Assembly (NCBI GenBank): GCA_025558075.1
Contig: JAHLKF010000007.1
Coordinates: forward strand, 806,001-870,000
Length of the DNA stretch: 64,000 nucleotides
Direction: 5' to 3'
Origin: Gaertneriomyces semiglobifer
Taxonomy: Eukaryota; Chytridiomycota; Chytridiomycetes; Spizellomycetales; Spizellomycetaceae
Shown here: one piece after another, positions 8,741-20,573 of the stretch
Position numbering within the stretch: the first letter of the stretch is position 1
Layout of the letters: every line of letters begins with the position of its first letter
Program-made: the position numbers and the translations under genes
Notes under the pieces: generated by a model
What the model saw: only the letters and a program-made list of their open reading frames with translations
Told to the model about the DNA's origin: nothing
Database searches by the model: none

Positions 8741-11625
8741 CTATACTTTCCCCCGATCCATGTGCGCATGATAACTGTGTATGTGAGATTAGCTTATGTA
8801 TGTGCATTTCATCAGTGTGCAGAGGCAACCTACCAATTCGAGCAGGGGCCGTTTCGCGCGCTAGGCTTATATTCACTGCAGCCGCACTTGCGACAATTGG
8901 GACTGTCCGATATATCAATCAGTGGCTTGATCGATTTGACCGTCCTTGACCGACTCGCGCTCTTGGCATCACGAGAGTCCTCTGTGCGGCGGCGAGTCGA
9001 CCCGCTGTAACTTTTACTGGACGCATCGCGGTCGCGGTGTCGGGAGGACATACTCCCTTGTGACCTGCTAGTCTTTTCGTCGCGATTGGCTTCACGTCTG
9101 CTGGGCTCGGGAACTCGGTCAATCAGCTTACTCTCTCCACCATGACCAGACGATCTACTGATCCGCGGCGTCCTTGCGCCATCTGGGGGTTCCCCGCGCT
9201 CTCTGCACCGACTTTCCGCTTTACGAAGATCAGAAGGGCTGTCGGCATCCAGACGTTCACTTTCGCGGCCATGATCACGCTGCCGTTCCCTTTCACGCCG
9301 TCGCTCCTTTGTCTTCTCGCGGTTTCGCTCCAAATCGGTCGACCGCTGAGCTTCCCGGTCACGGTCTCTATGTGATGGCCGGTCGTGGTCGGCAGCTACT
9401 GTTCGTGCTCGGCGGAGATCGTTATCTTCCGTCAAAGGGGAGCGACGAGCATCCCGCAGGGTACTGCTCCTCAGTACAACGGAATCATGTTCGGTGTCAT
9501 TCAGGGGCTCCACCTGCCTCCTGCTTGACCGTGATTTCTTTCGAACCAAGCCACCGAGGACACGAGACTCATCCTCTGGTGCATGGTGCCGCGGGGTTCG
9601 CTGAACTTGTCGGGAGTCACTCTCCGAAAATGACAATGCCTCGTCATCAACAGGCGCGACACCTTTTTGCCGCAATTGGCGCATCAACAGCGGTTCGTCA
9701 TCGTCGCCGTCTGAAGACACGGCCTCTTTAGATGCAGGGGTGCTTCTCGACCGCGTGGATCGCCGCGATGTTCCGGTCGCTTTACGGTGAACCTGAGCAG
9801 TTTCCTCCCGTGGTGGCAAAGGGATATCCGCGGATGGTTCGCTTGGTTCGCTGGACGTGTGCTTCTCAACCTCGCTTCTCTTGCGTTCCACTCTATCCCT
9901 ATCTGCTCTCCGAGCGGAATGCGACGAATCGTGCTGTCGGCGTTTCCAAGCTTTCGGTGTAACATCCGCATAATCTTCAAACACTTCAGGAAAATCAGCA
10001 AAGGTTTTCTCGCTCTTAGCTAATCTCATGGCCAAAACCCAGTCGTAAAGGCGTTCCTGCTTCTCAACACAGAGATAGCGTACATAGTCTTTTTTGTTTT
10101 CAAACATGGCTATGTTGTCAGTCGATCTCAATGCAAAGCAAAAGTTTGTAGGCGTCTTTCTCTTTCGCTGTGAAAGGGTGTACACATCGTAGTTGGCTAA
10201 TCCGCAGAATAGGGACTCGGAGCCCAGTTGATCGGAATCCTTGTAGTAGTAAATGTTCGACTCTCGCAGCACAAAGAATTTGCGTTGCCATTTCCCAGGT
10301 TTCACTTCCATGTACATCCAGCCTTGTACTCGTGGATACTTCCCGGCAATAGCCTTTGCCGAGACAGTATCCTTGTATCCGTACTTTTTCATCACAATCG
10401 CATTCAAAGATGTGCTAGTATCCCATGCAGAAATGACATCGGTTAAAATTTCCCAATCACGGACTGGTCTTTCGATGCCAAGGTCATTGCACAGCTCGAA
10501 TATGGTCCAGTTAGGCGACTGCTCCAAATGAAACTTTGTGACCACGTCATGAATAATCTGATCAGCCGCCATAAGGGAAGTTAAGAGCAGCGTCTTGAAC
10601 GATCGCGCATCTTCGATGTAAACCCGAGTGGTGATCTTTTTCACATTGGCTTCACTGAGTTTTGCCATAATCATGTTCACCTTCTCTTCTTTGGATGCAG
10701 CACTAGATGTATCCCGGGAAGGCGCATTTAAAGCTGCAGCCGCCGCCTCGACCGCCCACGCCGGCGCAGCCTTTGTTGGAATACGACTCAGGGCCGCCAA
10801 GTCTACCGGGACCGCGGGGCCAATGCTCCTGGAGAAACGGTTCTTTTTGATATATCTATCAAGTGTGTCCAGCAAACCGTCCATATCTTCGTAGTCTTCG
10901 ACAGTGGCATTCTGTAAATGATTGGCGCCTTGGGCAAGATCTTCCGTGGTTTCATATGTCAAACCGGTTTGCACCGCAGTAAGTACAGCCTCCTCATCTG
11001 TATCTGGTACATCGATCTCCGATTCCAGCTCTCGTTCGTCGTCAATGACAGCTTCGTCGCTTGACGAGTCTGAAACTGACCCTTCCTCGCTATCGTCGTA
11101 ATCCGTCATGTCACCGCTACCACTATCGCTACTCCAAGTGACAAGCGCAGCCACGTCAACCGGCGACGGGCCCACACCGGATTTCAATATAGAGAATGGT
11201 GGCCCTGCCAACGGGGCAGCGCCGTGGGATACAGCAGCAACTGGCATTTCCGAGAACATGACTGAGCGGGGTTCATCTGGCGCATATCCAGAGGGGTCTG
11301 CAAATCGCACGGACCGACCATTCTCCGCATCGGAAAAGGACACTTCAGATGCACTTGATTCGCCTATCATTCCTCCAATGGGAGTAGCCTCCATTTGCGG
11401 CGACGATATCACTTGTTCATAAGACAGAGTTCGAGCGTCGGGATTGCTTTTGAGGTTGGATATCAATGGAGTATAATCTATTGGCCGCGCAGGCAATGTG
11501 AACATAGAATCCGTTCTCGCTATCGGCGACCTTAAAACTCTCCCATCCTCACTTTCCTGACCTGTGCCGTATGCCGACACTGGCATTACGTTCATAACGC
11601 GGTGCGCCGGCTTGCAGTTATGCAA
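8741..11625 (-). CDS. RA-PH domain adaptor with C-terminal Cys/His motif
   Basis: Large signalling adaptor, 941 residues, in two exons (11625-8834 and 8774-8741). The first about 340 residues are acidic and disordered. An RA (Ras-association) domain follows, from about VKKITTRVYIEDARSF, then a PH domain with VQGWMYMEVKPGKWQRKFF and ERLYDWVLAMRLAKSE. This RA-PH order is that of the Grb7/MRL (lamellipodin, RIAM) families, which link Ras/Rap-type GTPases and phosphoinositides to actin. The next about 350 residues are Arg/Ser/Glu-rich and low complexity. Splicing of the last intron completes a compact motif C-x2-C-x-C-x2-Y-x-P and then CSNCYHAH, probably a zinc site; without the intron the last Cys and His are lost. 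The start may be an internal Met (residue 11 or 14). Confidence 0.8.
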
Positions 11626-12098
11626 AAAGACTTTAAGGTGTATAAAATAGTGTTCCTTTCTGCAGCAACAGAAGTCGCAAAAGTGTCGATCCCGCCCAAA
11701 CTCGTCCGTTTCCCCGCCACTGCTTTTTTAAAGCGCCACCAAATACGCCACTTTCAGCAACTTGTCCCTCCCTGCAAAAAACCTTGACCTCCTCCGCCGA
11801 TGGCCAAGTTCGGTCCTTTGATTGTCATGCAGCCACTTCTCGGCAGGTTCCGACGCCATATAAAAAACAGGCTGCAGTCTCCGCTTTGTTTAGACTCCAC
11901 ATTTTGTCCGTCGCAACACCTGTCGCCCGTTGCCGCGTCCGCAGAAAGAGCGCACCTTCCTAATTAGGAAATACCTTCCATTTTTGGAACATTTAGCCGC
12001 GCGTTTGCTTGTCGCCCGCGTTTGGGTTAAGGGCTCTCATTATCGATACGCTTGAGCTTCAAGGGATGGAAAATCAAATACAAAAACAAAAAAGAAAG
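11626..12098. other. Upstream region of the RA-PH gene
   Basis: About 470 bp of non-coding sequence, presumably holding the promoter and 5' UTR of the minus-strand RA-PH gene. There are pyrimidine-rich tracts and TTTTT words. I see no clear TATA box at a fixed distance and no repeat. It ends at the 3' side of the tRNA gene. Confidence 0.4.
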
Positions 12099-12171
12099 TG
12101 GAGAATCGGGGCATTGATCCCCGTGCCTCTCGCATGCTAAGCGAGCGCTCTACCATTTGAGCTAATTCCCC
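12099..12171 (-). tRNA. tRNA-Ala (anticodon AGC)
   Basis: Complete cloverleaf of 73 nt. The acceptor stem GGGGAAT pairs with ATTCTCC (one G-U), with A as discriminator. The D arm reads TAGCTCAAATGGTAGAGC, a good A box. The anticodon loop is TTAGCAT with AGC (read IGC) in a perfect stem. The T arm carries ATCAATGCCCC, close to the B-box consensus. There is no intron. The T-run TTTCTTTTTTGTTTTTG just after the 3' end is a suitable Pol III terminator. Confidence 0.95.
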
Positions 12172-12396
12172 TATTTATTGCTATCAATCTATCGATAAAA
12201 ATCTGGCAAATCCTGTGGGAAAGTCCACATGGGAACTTCACAAAGGCCTAATTTTCTCCCTCGCAGCGGCAACCAGACATTGCGAACACCTTGTTGTTGA
12301 GATCTTTGAGATCCAACCTGCAGTTAGAAAGGTAAAGGTGCTCCCGGGCACCCCGAAACAGACGACGCTGTCTTTTCGTGGTAGCAGAAGGGAAAC

Positions 12397-15300
12397 ATGG
12401 AACGTAACAGCCCATTTGCCACCAATGCCGCGAGCACTTACATGAAAGTAGATGAGACCCGAATCAGCAGAAATTTAAAGGAGCTATTTACGTTCAAGCC
12501 AAAGGTATGTTCATATTTTGGTTAACTATTCAAAGTGCTGACCGAAACGCCCAGGCAGCGCAAGAGGTGGAGAGAACTGGAAACACTACTGGACGTAAAG
12601 GACATCAACACGGCGGAGATCGGAATGTGCCTTCGATCGACTACGCAGAATGGCATCTGGAAGATTCACAATTTAGGGAGGACGATGCCGAACTGGAAGT
12701 GAACTCTCGTACCGAATGGTCGGAGCCTGTGGAGTCTTCTCAGGGAGCGTATGAAAATGCTATGGATTCAACCCCCAGTCGAAGCTCATTGCTGTCTGCG
12801 GACGTCCATCCATCTCCAGTTCCGGCTTCATTGCCCAGCTCGCCCTTTGGGTTGCCTTTGCGGGAGCCCAAATACGTTCTAGGCATCATTTCTGGGAATC
12901 CCACATGCTCAGCATCCCCGCAATCTGTAAGGCCATCTACGATGGGATCACCATCGCCCTCAGTGCGTTACGATCCTGCTATTTATGGCTTCTCGCATGG
13001 GGCCAAGGATGCCACGACACCGCTCGGGCCTTCATGTGGCCAAAGGGGTGTTCATCCAAGAGAAGACATCCAAGATTGTAAAGTAGGAGCTTGGGTGGAC
13101 GCCGCCATAACAGAACAAGCCGAACCCCGACCGTCTAGAGGTACACAGCCATCTAACGTTCCAGTTAAGGACGATGCCGGACTCGGGCCAAAGCACCGGC
13201 GAGTTATTGAATGTAGGGTGGCTCAGGTCTCCTTTACATCAAAGCAAACTGACGCGAAATCCAAGATCTCAACAAATATCATGTGCGAGATATTATGAAG
13301 GCAATACTGAATGCGCAACATCATAAGGAAAAGGTGAGATAACTCTTCTGTTAAATAGCGTCCAGTCCACGATTACCAACGCTATGCGGTTAGAGAAATT
13401 CCGCGCATCATTGGTTTCACGTAGAATTGCGCATTGATCCTATCTTGTTGGCCGATCATGACGGTGAGATGCCGTGCAGTTCACTTCACATATAAGTGCT
13501 CATGAACCTTTGATAGCAATCCTCGGAGACGCGCTATGGGAAGGATCACCTCACCCTCACATTACTGAGCTGTTTGCTAACGGTACTCATCGGAAGTTTC
13601 CCTTATATGGCTTCAATTTATGCATCCTCATTTTGGATTTTCAGGCTGTTATGAGCTCATAAAATCTTCCTTGGGGACAGAAATTACACTCCATCCACAG
13701 CAAGTACACGTCGTCGTGCGCATTGCCTATATGCCGAACATATCTGAGTAAGCATGTGTCCTGCTTTAACCGTCTGCTTACATGGTCAACCGAGCATTGT
13801 CACAGGTGCAATTTGGGATTGGCGCGAGAAGCATTCGAGTACACACGCAATGCCGGCGACTCGCGTATGTTCGGCGGCTTAATCACACTGCGAGGAGTGG
13901 TTTCGTGTCTGTACGTTCCTCATCACTGCATGTAGGTCGTAAGCATTCTTGCCGTCACTGGCAGACCAATTAATCGTTTAACAGGTACAGTCAAACGTAC
14001 GCCTGCAATGGCAAGGCATGTAGAAATCCCAACACACTGTGGGTTGTATGCCACACCTGATTTTCCCACGTCAGTGACAGCTTACGCACTCGAATGAAGG
14101 CATTTTCTCCATGCGAGTGGTGGGAACCGAATGCTCAAGCGCAACAGTGAGGGTATCTGCCTTCAAACGAGTACCAAGTAAACATCTTCACCAGAGGCCT
14201 TTGCACGTGTTCATGCATTAACATTGTGCTATCAGCGTCGAGCTTCACGACGTGGACCTCATCTGCTCACATTGTGGACAACTGATGCCGGAGCTTGTTG
14301 CGGACCGGGTATCAACAGGTACAGTCAGGTTCGCCCAATTCAGAGCCTCGAGTCCTCATCAATGTCCAGTTCAACAGAATGGTCTACTCACTAGCCTAAG
14401 TACTGAAGGCTGCCAGTCAAATCTGGTGTCGTTTCAGCTGGACAATGACCTTGTAAATACGGTTGAAGTTGGAGACTACCTTGAACTTTTGGGAAAGCCT
14501 GTGGACTTGATGTGCCATCAGTCGGGCGCTCGCATCTACCCAAAATACGCTGTGGCTATAGCAGTCAACAATGCGCGGAAACTGCCGTCGGTGAGAGCAA
14601 CAGCGTTATCCAAGTGGTCGACTGGCTCTGATGCGTTGGTTAGACACCCGAGATCATCGCCCCATTATCTTCCACAGGTGCCCCCCTACGGACCAATGAA
14701 ACATCGCGACCTGATATATTCGGGTCTGGCGCTGGCGTGGATAAGCTTCCTGCTGCAATTGTCTATTTACAACGTCGTAAGTATTTACAAGGCCATTTTC
14801 TAGTGCTAATATCGCCTCACCTTTTTGTGATAGGAAATCTCTCGCCGTTCGCCTTTACGCAGAGGCTTGTGGATAATTTTTGCGGTGAGCAACCGTGCTC
14901 CCAATTTTCATAATCGCACATCAAAGTTTGACTAGGTTTCATGGGTAGACAAAATTGCTCCTGGGCAGCTATGGCGGAAAGCAAAGCTTAGCATGCTTCT
15001 GAGGTACAAGTTTCCCATCACAATGTCGATGCTTGCCCTCACATTCTTGGTCTGTTCAGCCTGGTTTCCGTGCCTGCAGATGTCGAAGAGTCAACGATGC
15101 CGCCCGGATCAGAGGCAGAATCTCCGCGAAAGGCTGTCAATCTTCTGTTTGTCACAGATTGTTATGTTCCTGCGCTCTCGCGCCTGGTATCAACCGCCGC
15201 GGGATACCGAAGGTCAGGGTCGACTCTGCACCCGAGATTCAATGTTTTTCTAACGGAACATCCAGATCCGCAAAGTGGTATCACGGCACTGAGCGCAAGC

Positions 15301-16791
15301 ATTCCACGCTCTTGAACATATTGCGCGATGAGGGGAAGTCCGTCGAGCAGTGCATTCAAGGTCAGAGCTATACGAAGTGGTAAACTATCTTGCGGCTCAC
15401 ACTTTCAGCAGCTAGTGTAGTCACCCAAGCAAAGGACGGGATTCTCATCGTTGGCTTGGACAAACTTAGGAAGACGCAAATCAAGGATCTCACCGACGGT
15501 AAGCACACTAGTTCCGCTTCTGCTCGAAAGCAGCTAAGCCTTCGCAGTCCTTCAGATGCCACCTCATAACGCACTCATCAGTGGTGATCAGTCTCTCTCG
15601 CTTCAACATAATTTTGCACTTTGGGGAGAGGTCAGTTCTAATGGTGCCAAGATGGATAAGAAAGCTAAAGCCTCGGATACGTTCAGTCTGGAGGTGATAG
15701 TGATTGAGGGTGCGGCCAACTTCAGCAGTCAACTCACGGCGCACTCACTCCCAGAACCAGTTGTCAAATGATTTGAAGCCCGTCCTGGGAAAATTTGATA
15801 TCCTGTTAAACTTCCACTGTTCCGCCAAGGCAGATATTGATGTGCTTCTGTCCACTCACATCCTCAATGAAGAGTTGACGAGTGAGGGAACGCCTGCTGA
15901 GGACCGACGAGACCTTCAAAGGATTTCTCCAAAAGACTTTGAGCAGGTGCGGGTCAGCTTTGCCTCTGATGCTGTGGACGCCACTATTCGCTAAACTTTT
16001 TTTCAGTTCATCTACATTGCAAGCAGCATTCACGTCAAGTAAGAGTGAGAAACTTTAACATGGGCGTTTTTTTATAAGCGTCTTATGCGGGAGGTTTCCA
16101 GGTTATCACCGGAGTGCCAAACACTCTTGCGGCTCTATTTTTCTGCATTGCGCCGGCTATGCGGAAGATTAGTAAACGGAATGGATTCTATGTTTACCAC
16201 TTTGGAGGTACAATTCCTTTCACCAGAATCCGACGCAGGCGTGCTAAATTCTCACTCAAATTCGTGTTCCACAGACGCTGGTCAGGATCTCGTGTAGCCA
16301 CGCCAAGCTGTGTCTGCGCGACACAGCCGTGGTGGATGATGGTAAGTTGTTAAAAAAGTCTAGGACATGCGCGTCTGCTAATTGCCGCCTGTAGGGCTAG
16401 TAAGGTACGGTTGTGTGTTCCGCCTGCGACAAACAACACAGTGCTTAGCAGCGTCACAGCATTCTCTTGGTGGAAGAGTCGATGGCATTAGCCTCGGGTG
16501 TCTCCATTCTGGGCTTCACTTCGCTTCCTCAAGACCAGGAAAACCTCCACTTTTTGTTCGGGCCACAGAGAAACTTACGGTCGACAGTACCTGATGATGA
16601 CGTGAGTGGCGGCGACCCCTTCTGTTAGCTGCCAAATATCATACTCAGCTTTCCCGTTACAGCAGATGGACCTAGATTCAGATGACGACGACGAAGGAGA
16701 CACAGAGGCTGAAAAAGCTTTCAATAGGCAAGTCACCCAACAGTGTCTATCCACCTTCCGTAAAACTCTAACGTTGGCGACGACCCGTTAG
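12397..16791 (+). CDS. MCMDC2: MCM-domain-containing protein 2-like meiotic protein
   Basis: Intron-rich gene with about 15 small exons. Exon 1, 12397-12504 (MERNSPFATNAASTYMKVDE), joins in phase to a disordered exon from 12555. Later coding blocks match MCMDC2, an MCM relative needed for meiotic strand invasion in mammals. Near 13424 lies LRIDPILLADHDGEMP (MCM N-terminal A domain) and near 13860 SRMFGGLITLRGVVSCL (OB fold). At 14256 is DLICSHCGQLMPEL (zinc CxxC), then LVNTVEVGDYLELLGKP. At 15130 is VNLLFVTDCYVPALSRL, and at 15415 VTQAKDGILIVGLDKLRK, the degenerate AAA part. The C-terminus has ILLVEESMALASGVSILG and an acidic tail ending at 16791. No Walker A GKS is visible, as expected for MCMDC2 rather than MCM2-9. 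Exon borders are incomplete. Confidence 0.65.
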
Positions 16792-17055
16792 ATTGTATGC
16801 GCATACCATGGACCTTTTGAACCGGTATTCAAGTGATCAAGTAAGATAGCACTCCCTCTTGATATGTTCAAATAGAATAAGATAGAGTATCGTGCCGCCA
16901 CAAGCGGACTCGATTGAAGAATCTCAAGGTCGACATAGTGTTGGTCTTCCCAGTACAAATAATGGCTGGGTACGTGTTATTTATTCGTTTTGGTATATCT
17001 ACTTCCAAGGTGTGTTTTTTGTGTGATTTGCAGCACACATGCACACACACGAAAT

Positions 17056-17494
17056 CTACGATTGCGGGTTTGCCAATTGTTTCACACGGTTTTCGATCTC
17101 GGACTCTGAAAGGTTTTCCAACTGTATGCTACGTTCTTGTCCGAATGCTGAACGATAACAAAAAAGGCACAGAGAAAATCGGTGAGCCGCAATGACAGGG
17201 AGGAACAAACCGCTACATAGCTCCATAGCTCGCTCTCAAACCAACTTGTAGCCGTCCAACCCGGATACATATTTTGAAGTGTAGAAAAACGAAACACTCA
17301 CCATATCTGCCGTACACCCGTGCCTTGACACCAGCAGCTTCACGAATGAGGACGGGAAGTGTAGGGTTGGCTTCCTTGATCTTGGGGTACTCCTTCAACA
17401 CAAAGTCCCGTAGTCCCTTGCTTCCTTGGCTCTTTTGGTCAAGGTGGATGCGAATCTCCTTGAGGTTTTTGGAAAGGGTAGATCGCCAAGACAT
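17056..17494 (-). CDS. NDUFA2: NADH dehydrogenase (complex I) subunit NDUFA2/B8
   Basis: Accessory subunit on the matrix arm of mitochondrial complex I with a thioredoxin-like fold. Two exons, 17494-17302 and 17147-17056, join in phase and give 94 residues, the normal length. The N-terminus MSWRSTLSKNLKEIRIHLDQ matches the family start exactly, so the longer upstream frame (a Met at 17578) was not used. Further signatures are FVLKEYPKIKEANPTLPVLI and, after the intron, FGQERSIQLENLSESEIENR. No cleavable presequence is seen, as is usual for this subunit. The Cys pair found in some orthologues is absent. Confidence 0.93.
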
Positions 17495-17649
17495 TGTGCT
17501 TTTGATGTAACGGATTGCGAAGGTTTTGAGCTTATGGATGCTGGTTGAAAGCTGTGATCGGAACGCAGAAGTCGGCAAGGAAGGCTTATCAATATGTGTT
17601 AAGAGTGTTGGTATCAGTGATCGATTACTCTCAACAAATCATCCACACG

Positions 17650-17709
17650 TTTAATGAGGAGAGACCCAAACATGCATTCTTTAATGAGAAGAGACCTAAT
17701 TATGCACAC
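17650..17709. repeat. Two tandem copies of a 30-nt unit
   Basis: TTTAATGAGGAGAGACCCAA... at 17650-17679 is followed directly by TTTAATGAGAAGAGACCTAA... at 17680-17709, differing at a handful of positions. It lies between the Skt5-like 3' end and NDUFA2, in the probable 5' region of NDUFA2. Confidence 0.8.
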
Positions 17710-17768
17710 ATGCAGCTATCATATTAAGATGGTATCGACAGACTATGGATGCACAACAGGAGCGGCCC

Positions 17769-20573
17769 CTATTTTCTTAGAAAGCTAAAAAGCCCCCCAT
17801 TCTTGGCCGCGGACGAAGATGAACCCGAGCTGGTTCCTCCAGACCCAGACGAGCTCGACGACGCAACCGAATTCGTTTCTGCTCTCCCACCCGAAAACGA
17901 CTTGCGCGGGGCACGGTCCTTTCGGGTAGCAGCAGCAGCCATGCTAGCTGCACCGCTGCGTTCTGCAATCGCATACCATCGCTGGGCTTTGGGCAGGTTG
18001 ACCGTACACCCGATGCCTTTCTCGCAAAAATAACCGACTGCATACTGCGCTTTGGGGTGATCTTGGGTGGCTGCTTTGTATGTCCAAGTATATGCAGCAT
18101 GATCGTTCAGTTCCAAGACGCCAGGTAGGCCTTTCAAGTACCATCCCGCCAACGCAAATTGCGCGTCTGCGTCATTGTTCTTGGCTGCTTTCATGTACCA
18201 AAGGATGGATTCGCGCTGATAACAAAAAAAGATTAGATCATGGGCTTGACTCTAAAAACGAAATGCAATCTGTAACCTACCAAATCGACTGGACAGCCCA
18301 GTTTCCCAAACTCGTAGCAGCACCCGAGTTTGTACTGAGCAGGTCCATACTCCAGATTGGCAGCCTCGATCAACAAATCCCGCGCATAGTTATCATCCGG
18401 TTTTATATGCGGAGGAACGCCAGTCTCATAGAGCAAACATAATTGAAGTAAAGGCTGTGGATGATCCTTATCTGCCACGGCAGCTGCCCGTCTCAACCAG
18501 GTAACGGCCTTCTTCGGATCTTTACGTAGCCCCAGCTCTCCCTTCAATTCAGCCAGCCCCATACGATAGAGAGCAGGCTTGTAGCCTGCGGTAGCAGCCT
18601 TCGTATAGAACTCTAGCGCCAAGCGAGAACTCTTTTTCGTTCCACGTCCGCGCTCCGCGCATCGCCCCATCATATAGCATGCACCGGGGTGAGACCGCTT
18701 TGCCGCTTGCATGAGCTGATTATATCCCAGTTGATCCTTCTTGTCGTCCAAGTACGCCGTCCCCAAAGTATACATTGCATCTGCATAACCAGACCGCGAC
18801 AGCTCTTTGAGTAGCGAAAAGCCTTCATCAACCATCAGATCTTTTGTTTTCTGGTCGGGCGCTTTTGCACTCTCTTCAATGCAGAATTTTGCAAACTCAA
18901 ACTTTAATTTGGGATCCTCCGATTTGAGAGCGTTTTGTCGGTACATGGCGATGGTATCCTGCATCGACACTTTTTGCACCGAAGCGCGATGATCCACGTT
19001 GTCTTTTTTCTTCTTTTTGATCGTCAGCCTTCGAAACGTGGGTCTACCTTCTTGATCAGTCGTGGTGGCGGCCTGTGTGCTAGGAGTTTTGGTGCTGAGG
19101 TCAAGCGCATCAATAGCGGTGGATGTATCCTTGCGTTGGATTGAAGGTTCGCGATGAATGGATTCGAAGGAGACACTGCGTGTAATCGGCGGCGGAGACG
19201 GGGCAGGATCGGACGCAGTGCTCGACGTGGGCGCGGGACTACCCATTGACTGATCAGATGCTTGAAGAATAGACTGCGGACGTGTAGTAGGCGGGAGAAC
19301 GGATTGTCGTTGTGGCGGTCGAGGGCGTTGCATGGAGATCGTTCTCGTCGGATGCGCTCCTGGCCTCCAACCGGCTGGGATCAGAATGGATGTTGGCCTA
19401 GACCCGGGTGGGAAACCCATTGGTGCACCTGGCAAAGGTCGCCAACCGGGAGGTGGTGGCCGGTAGAAGCCTGATGGCGGTCGAAAGCCACCTGGAACGG
19501 CTACTAAACCCGACATGGGTCGGTTAAACTGTGGTGGTGGGAGAGGCATGCCTTGAGGAATCGGCGCATATTGGCTGTTGGGATGCGTTTGCGGTCCCGG
19601 CTGTGATAATGGCCTGTTGGGTGCGTGAGGCAGAGGGCGCGCGTGGAAATGGGGAATTTGCCCAGGAACCATGCTAAATCTGTGTGGTGCTTCCATATTT
19701 TGGCGATGCACAGGTGGCAAAGGCTGTCAAAGAGGTCAATAAAGTGAATGTAAAGCGCCGAAAAGCTGGTCGACTTACCATGCTGTTAACCAGCGGCGGT
19801 TCAGTCCCTTGCCTCGGATTCTCTCCAGGAGGTCTAGGTAGCGGTCTATAATAATGTTTATGCTTTCCTAGGGGCGCAGGTGATGGACCCCCATTGACGA
19901 CGGCCGGCGGAAGCTTTGGAAGCGCGTCTTTAACATTATCAGCGTCCGACGCCTCTGACGGCTCTGCAGCCGCAGCAATTGATAATGGCCTGTCGCTGAC
20001 CTCAGTCGTACCGTCCGGACTACTTTCTTTCGAATCGGGAAGAAAGGATTGCGTACCTTGGGTGTCCGTGTGGTCGCCAATGTGGCTTTCTGAATCACCA
20101 ACGCTTAACTCTCCATGCATGGGAGGAGATGAACTCGGCGTGGGCAGCGTTGTCAGATCTTCAATTTCTGTAAAATCGCTTTCTGATAGGTCAATGGACG
20201 AATGACTTGGACCGGGAGATGGAGGCGGAGAGTAGATATCATTCCCATTGGCCGCATGTAGCTGCTCTGTTGATATTGTGGAGAAGCTTGTCTCAGTAAC
20301 GCAGTCCATCTCATCGTCGACCTGGTCCACCTTGATGGGTGGCAGCGGTTTGCTCATTGAGCTCTCTACATGTGGTATATTACCCGCCGCAACAGCGGGC
20401 GGTGTTGGATCTGATTCGGAGAGCGTCGTGGCGAGCATCGAATTCGGAGTGTCCACAGGGTTAAAGTGTTTACGTTTGCTGGGAACCTTCTGCTGCAACT
20501 TGGACACGGGGCGGGTTTTAAGGCCTTTCTGGGCAGCTTGGGGAGGGTTGCTTCTCGTCTCGTCACAGTGCAC
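17769..20573 (-). CDS. Skt5/Chs4-like Sel1-repeat chitin synthase regulator
   Basis: Protein of 894 residues from three exons (20573-19779, 19723-18281, 18215-17769) with consistent phases. The N-terminal half is disordered and Ser/Pro-rich with several PPP and RPPPP runs, typical SH3-ligand sequence. The C-terminal half is an array of about seven Sel1 repeats, for example ADAMYTLGTAYLDDKK, PGACYMMGRCAERGRG, PALYRMGLAELKGELG, PAQYKLGCCYEFGK and KAQYAVGYFCEKGIG. This layout is that of fungal Skt5/Chs4/chitin synthase regulatory factors, which activate and localise a class IV-type chitin synthase at the plasma membrane. The C-terminus is Ser/Gly-rich and ends SFLRK; the CaaX box of yeast Skt5 is absent, so membrane targeting must differ. 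The name is by family; orthology is not proven. Confidence 0.82.

Noticed and set aside
9174..9731. Plus-strand open frame of 185 residues
   Set aside because: It overlaps the RA-PH exon on the other strand and arises from its Arg/Ser-rich low-complexity codons.
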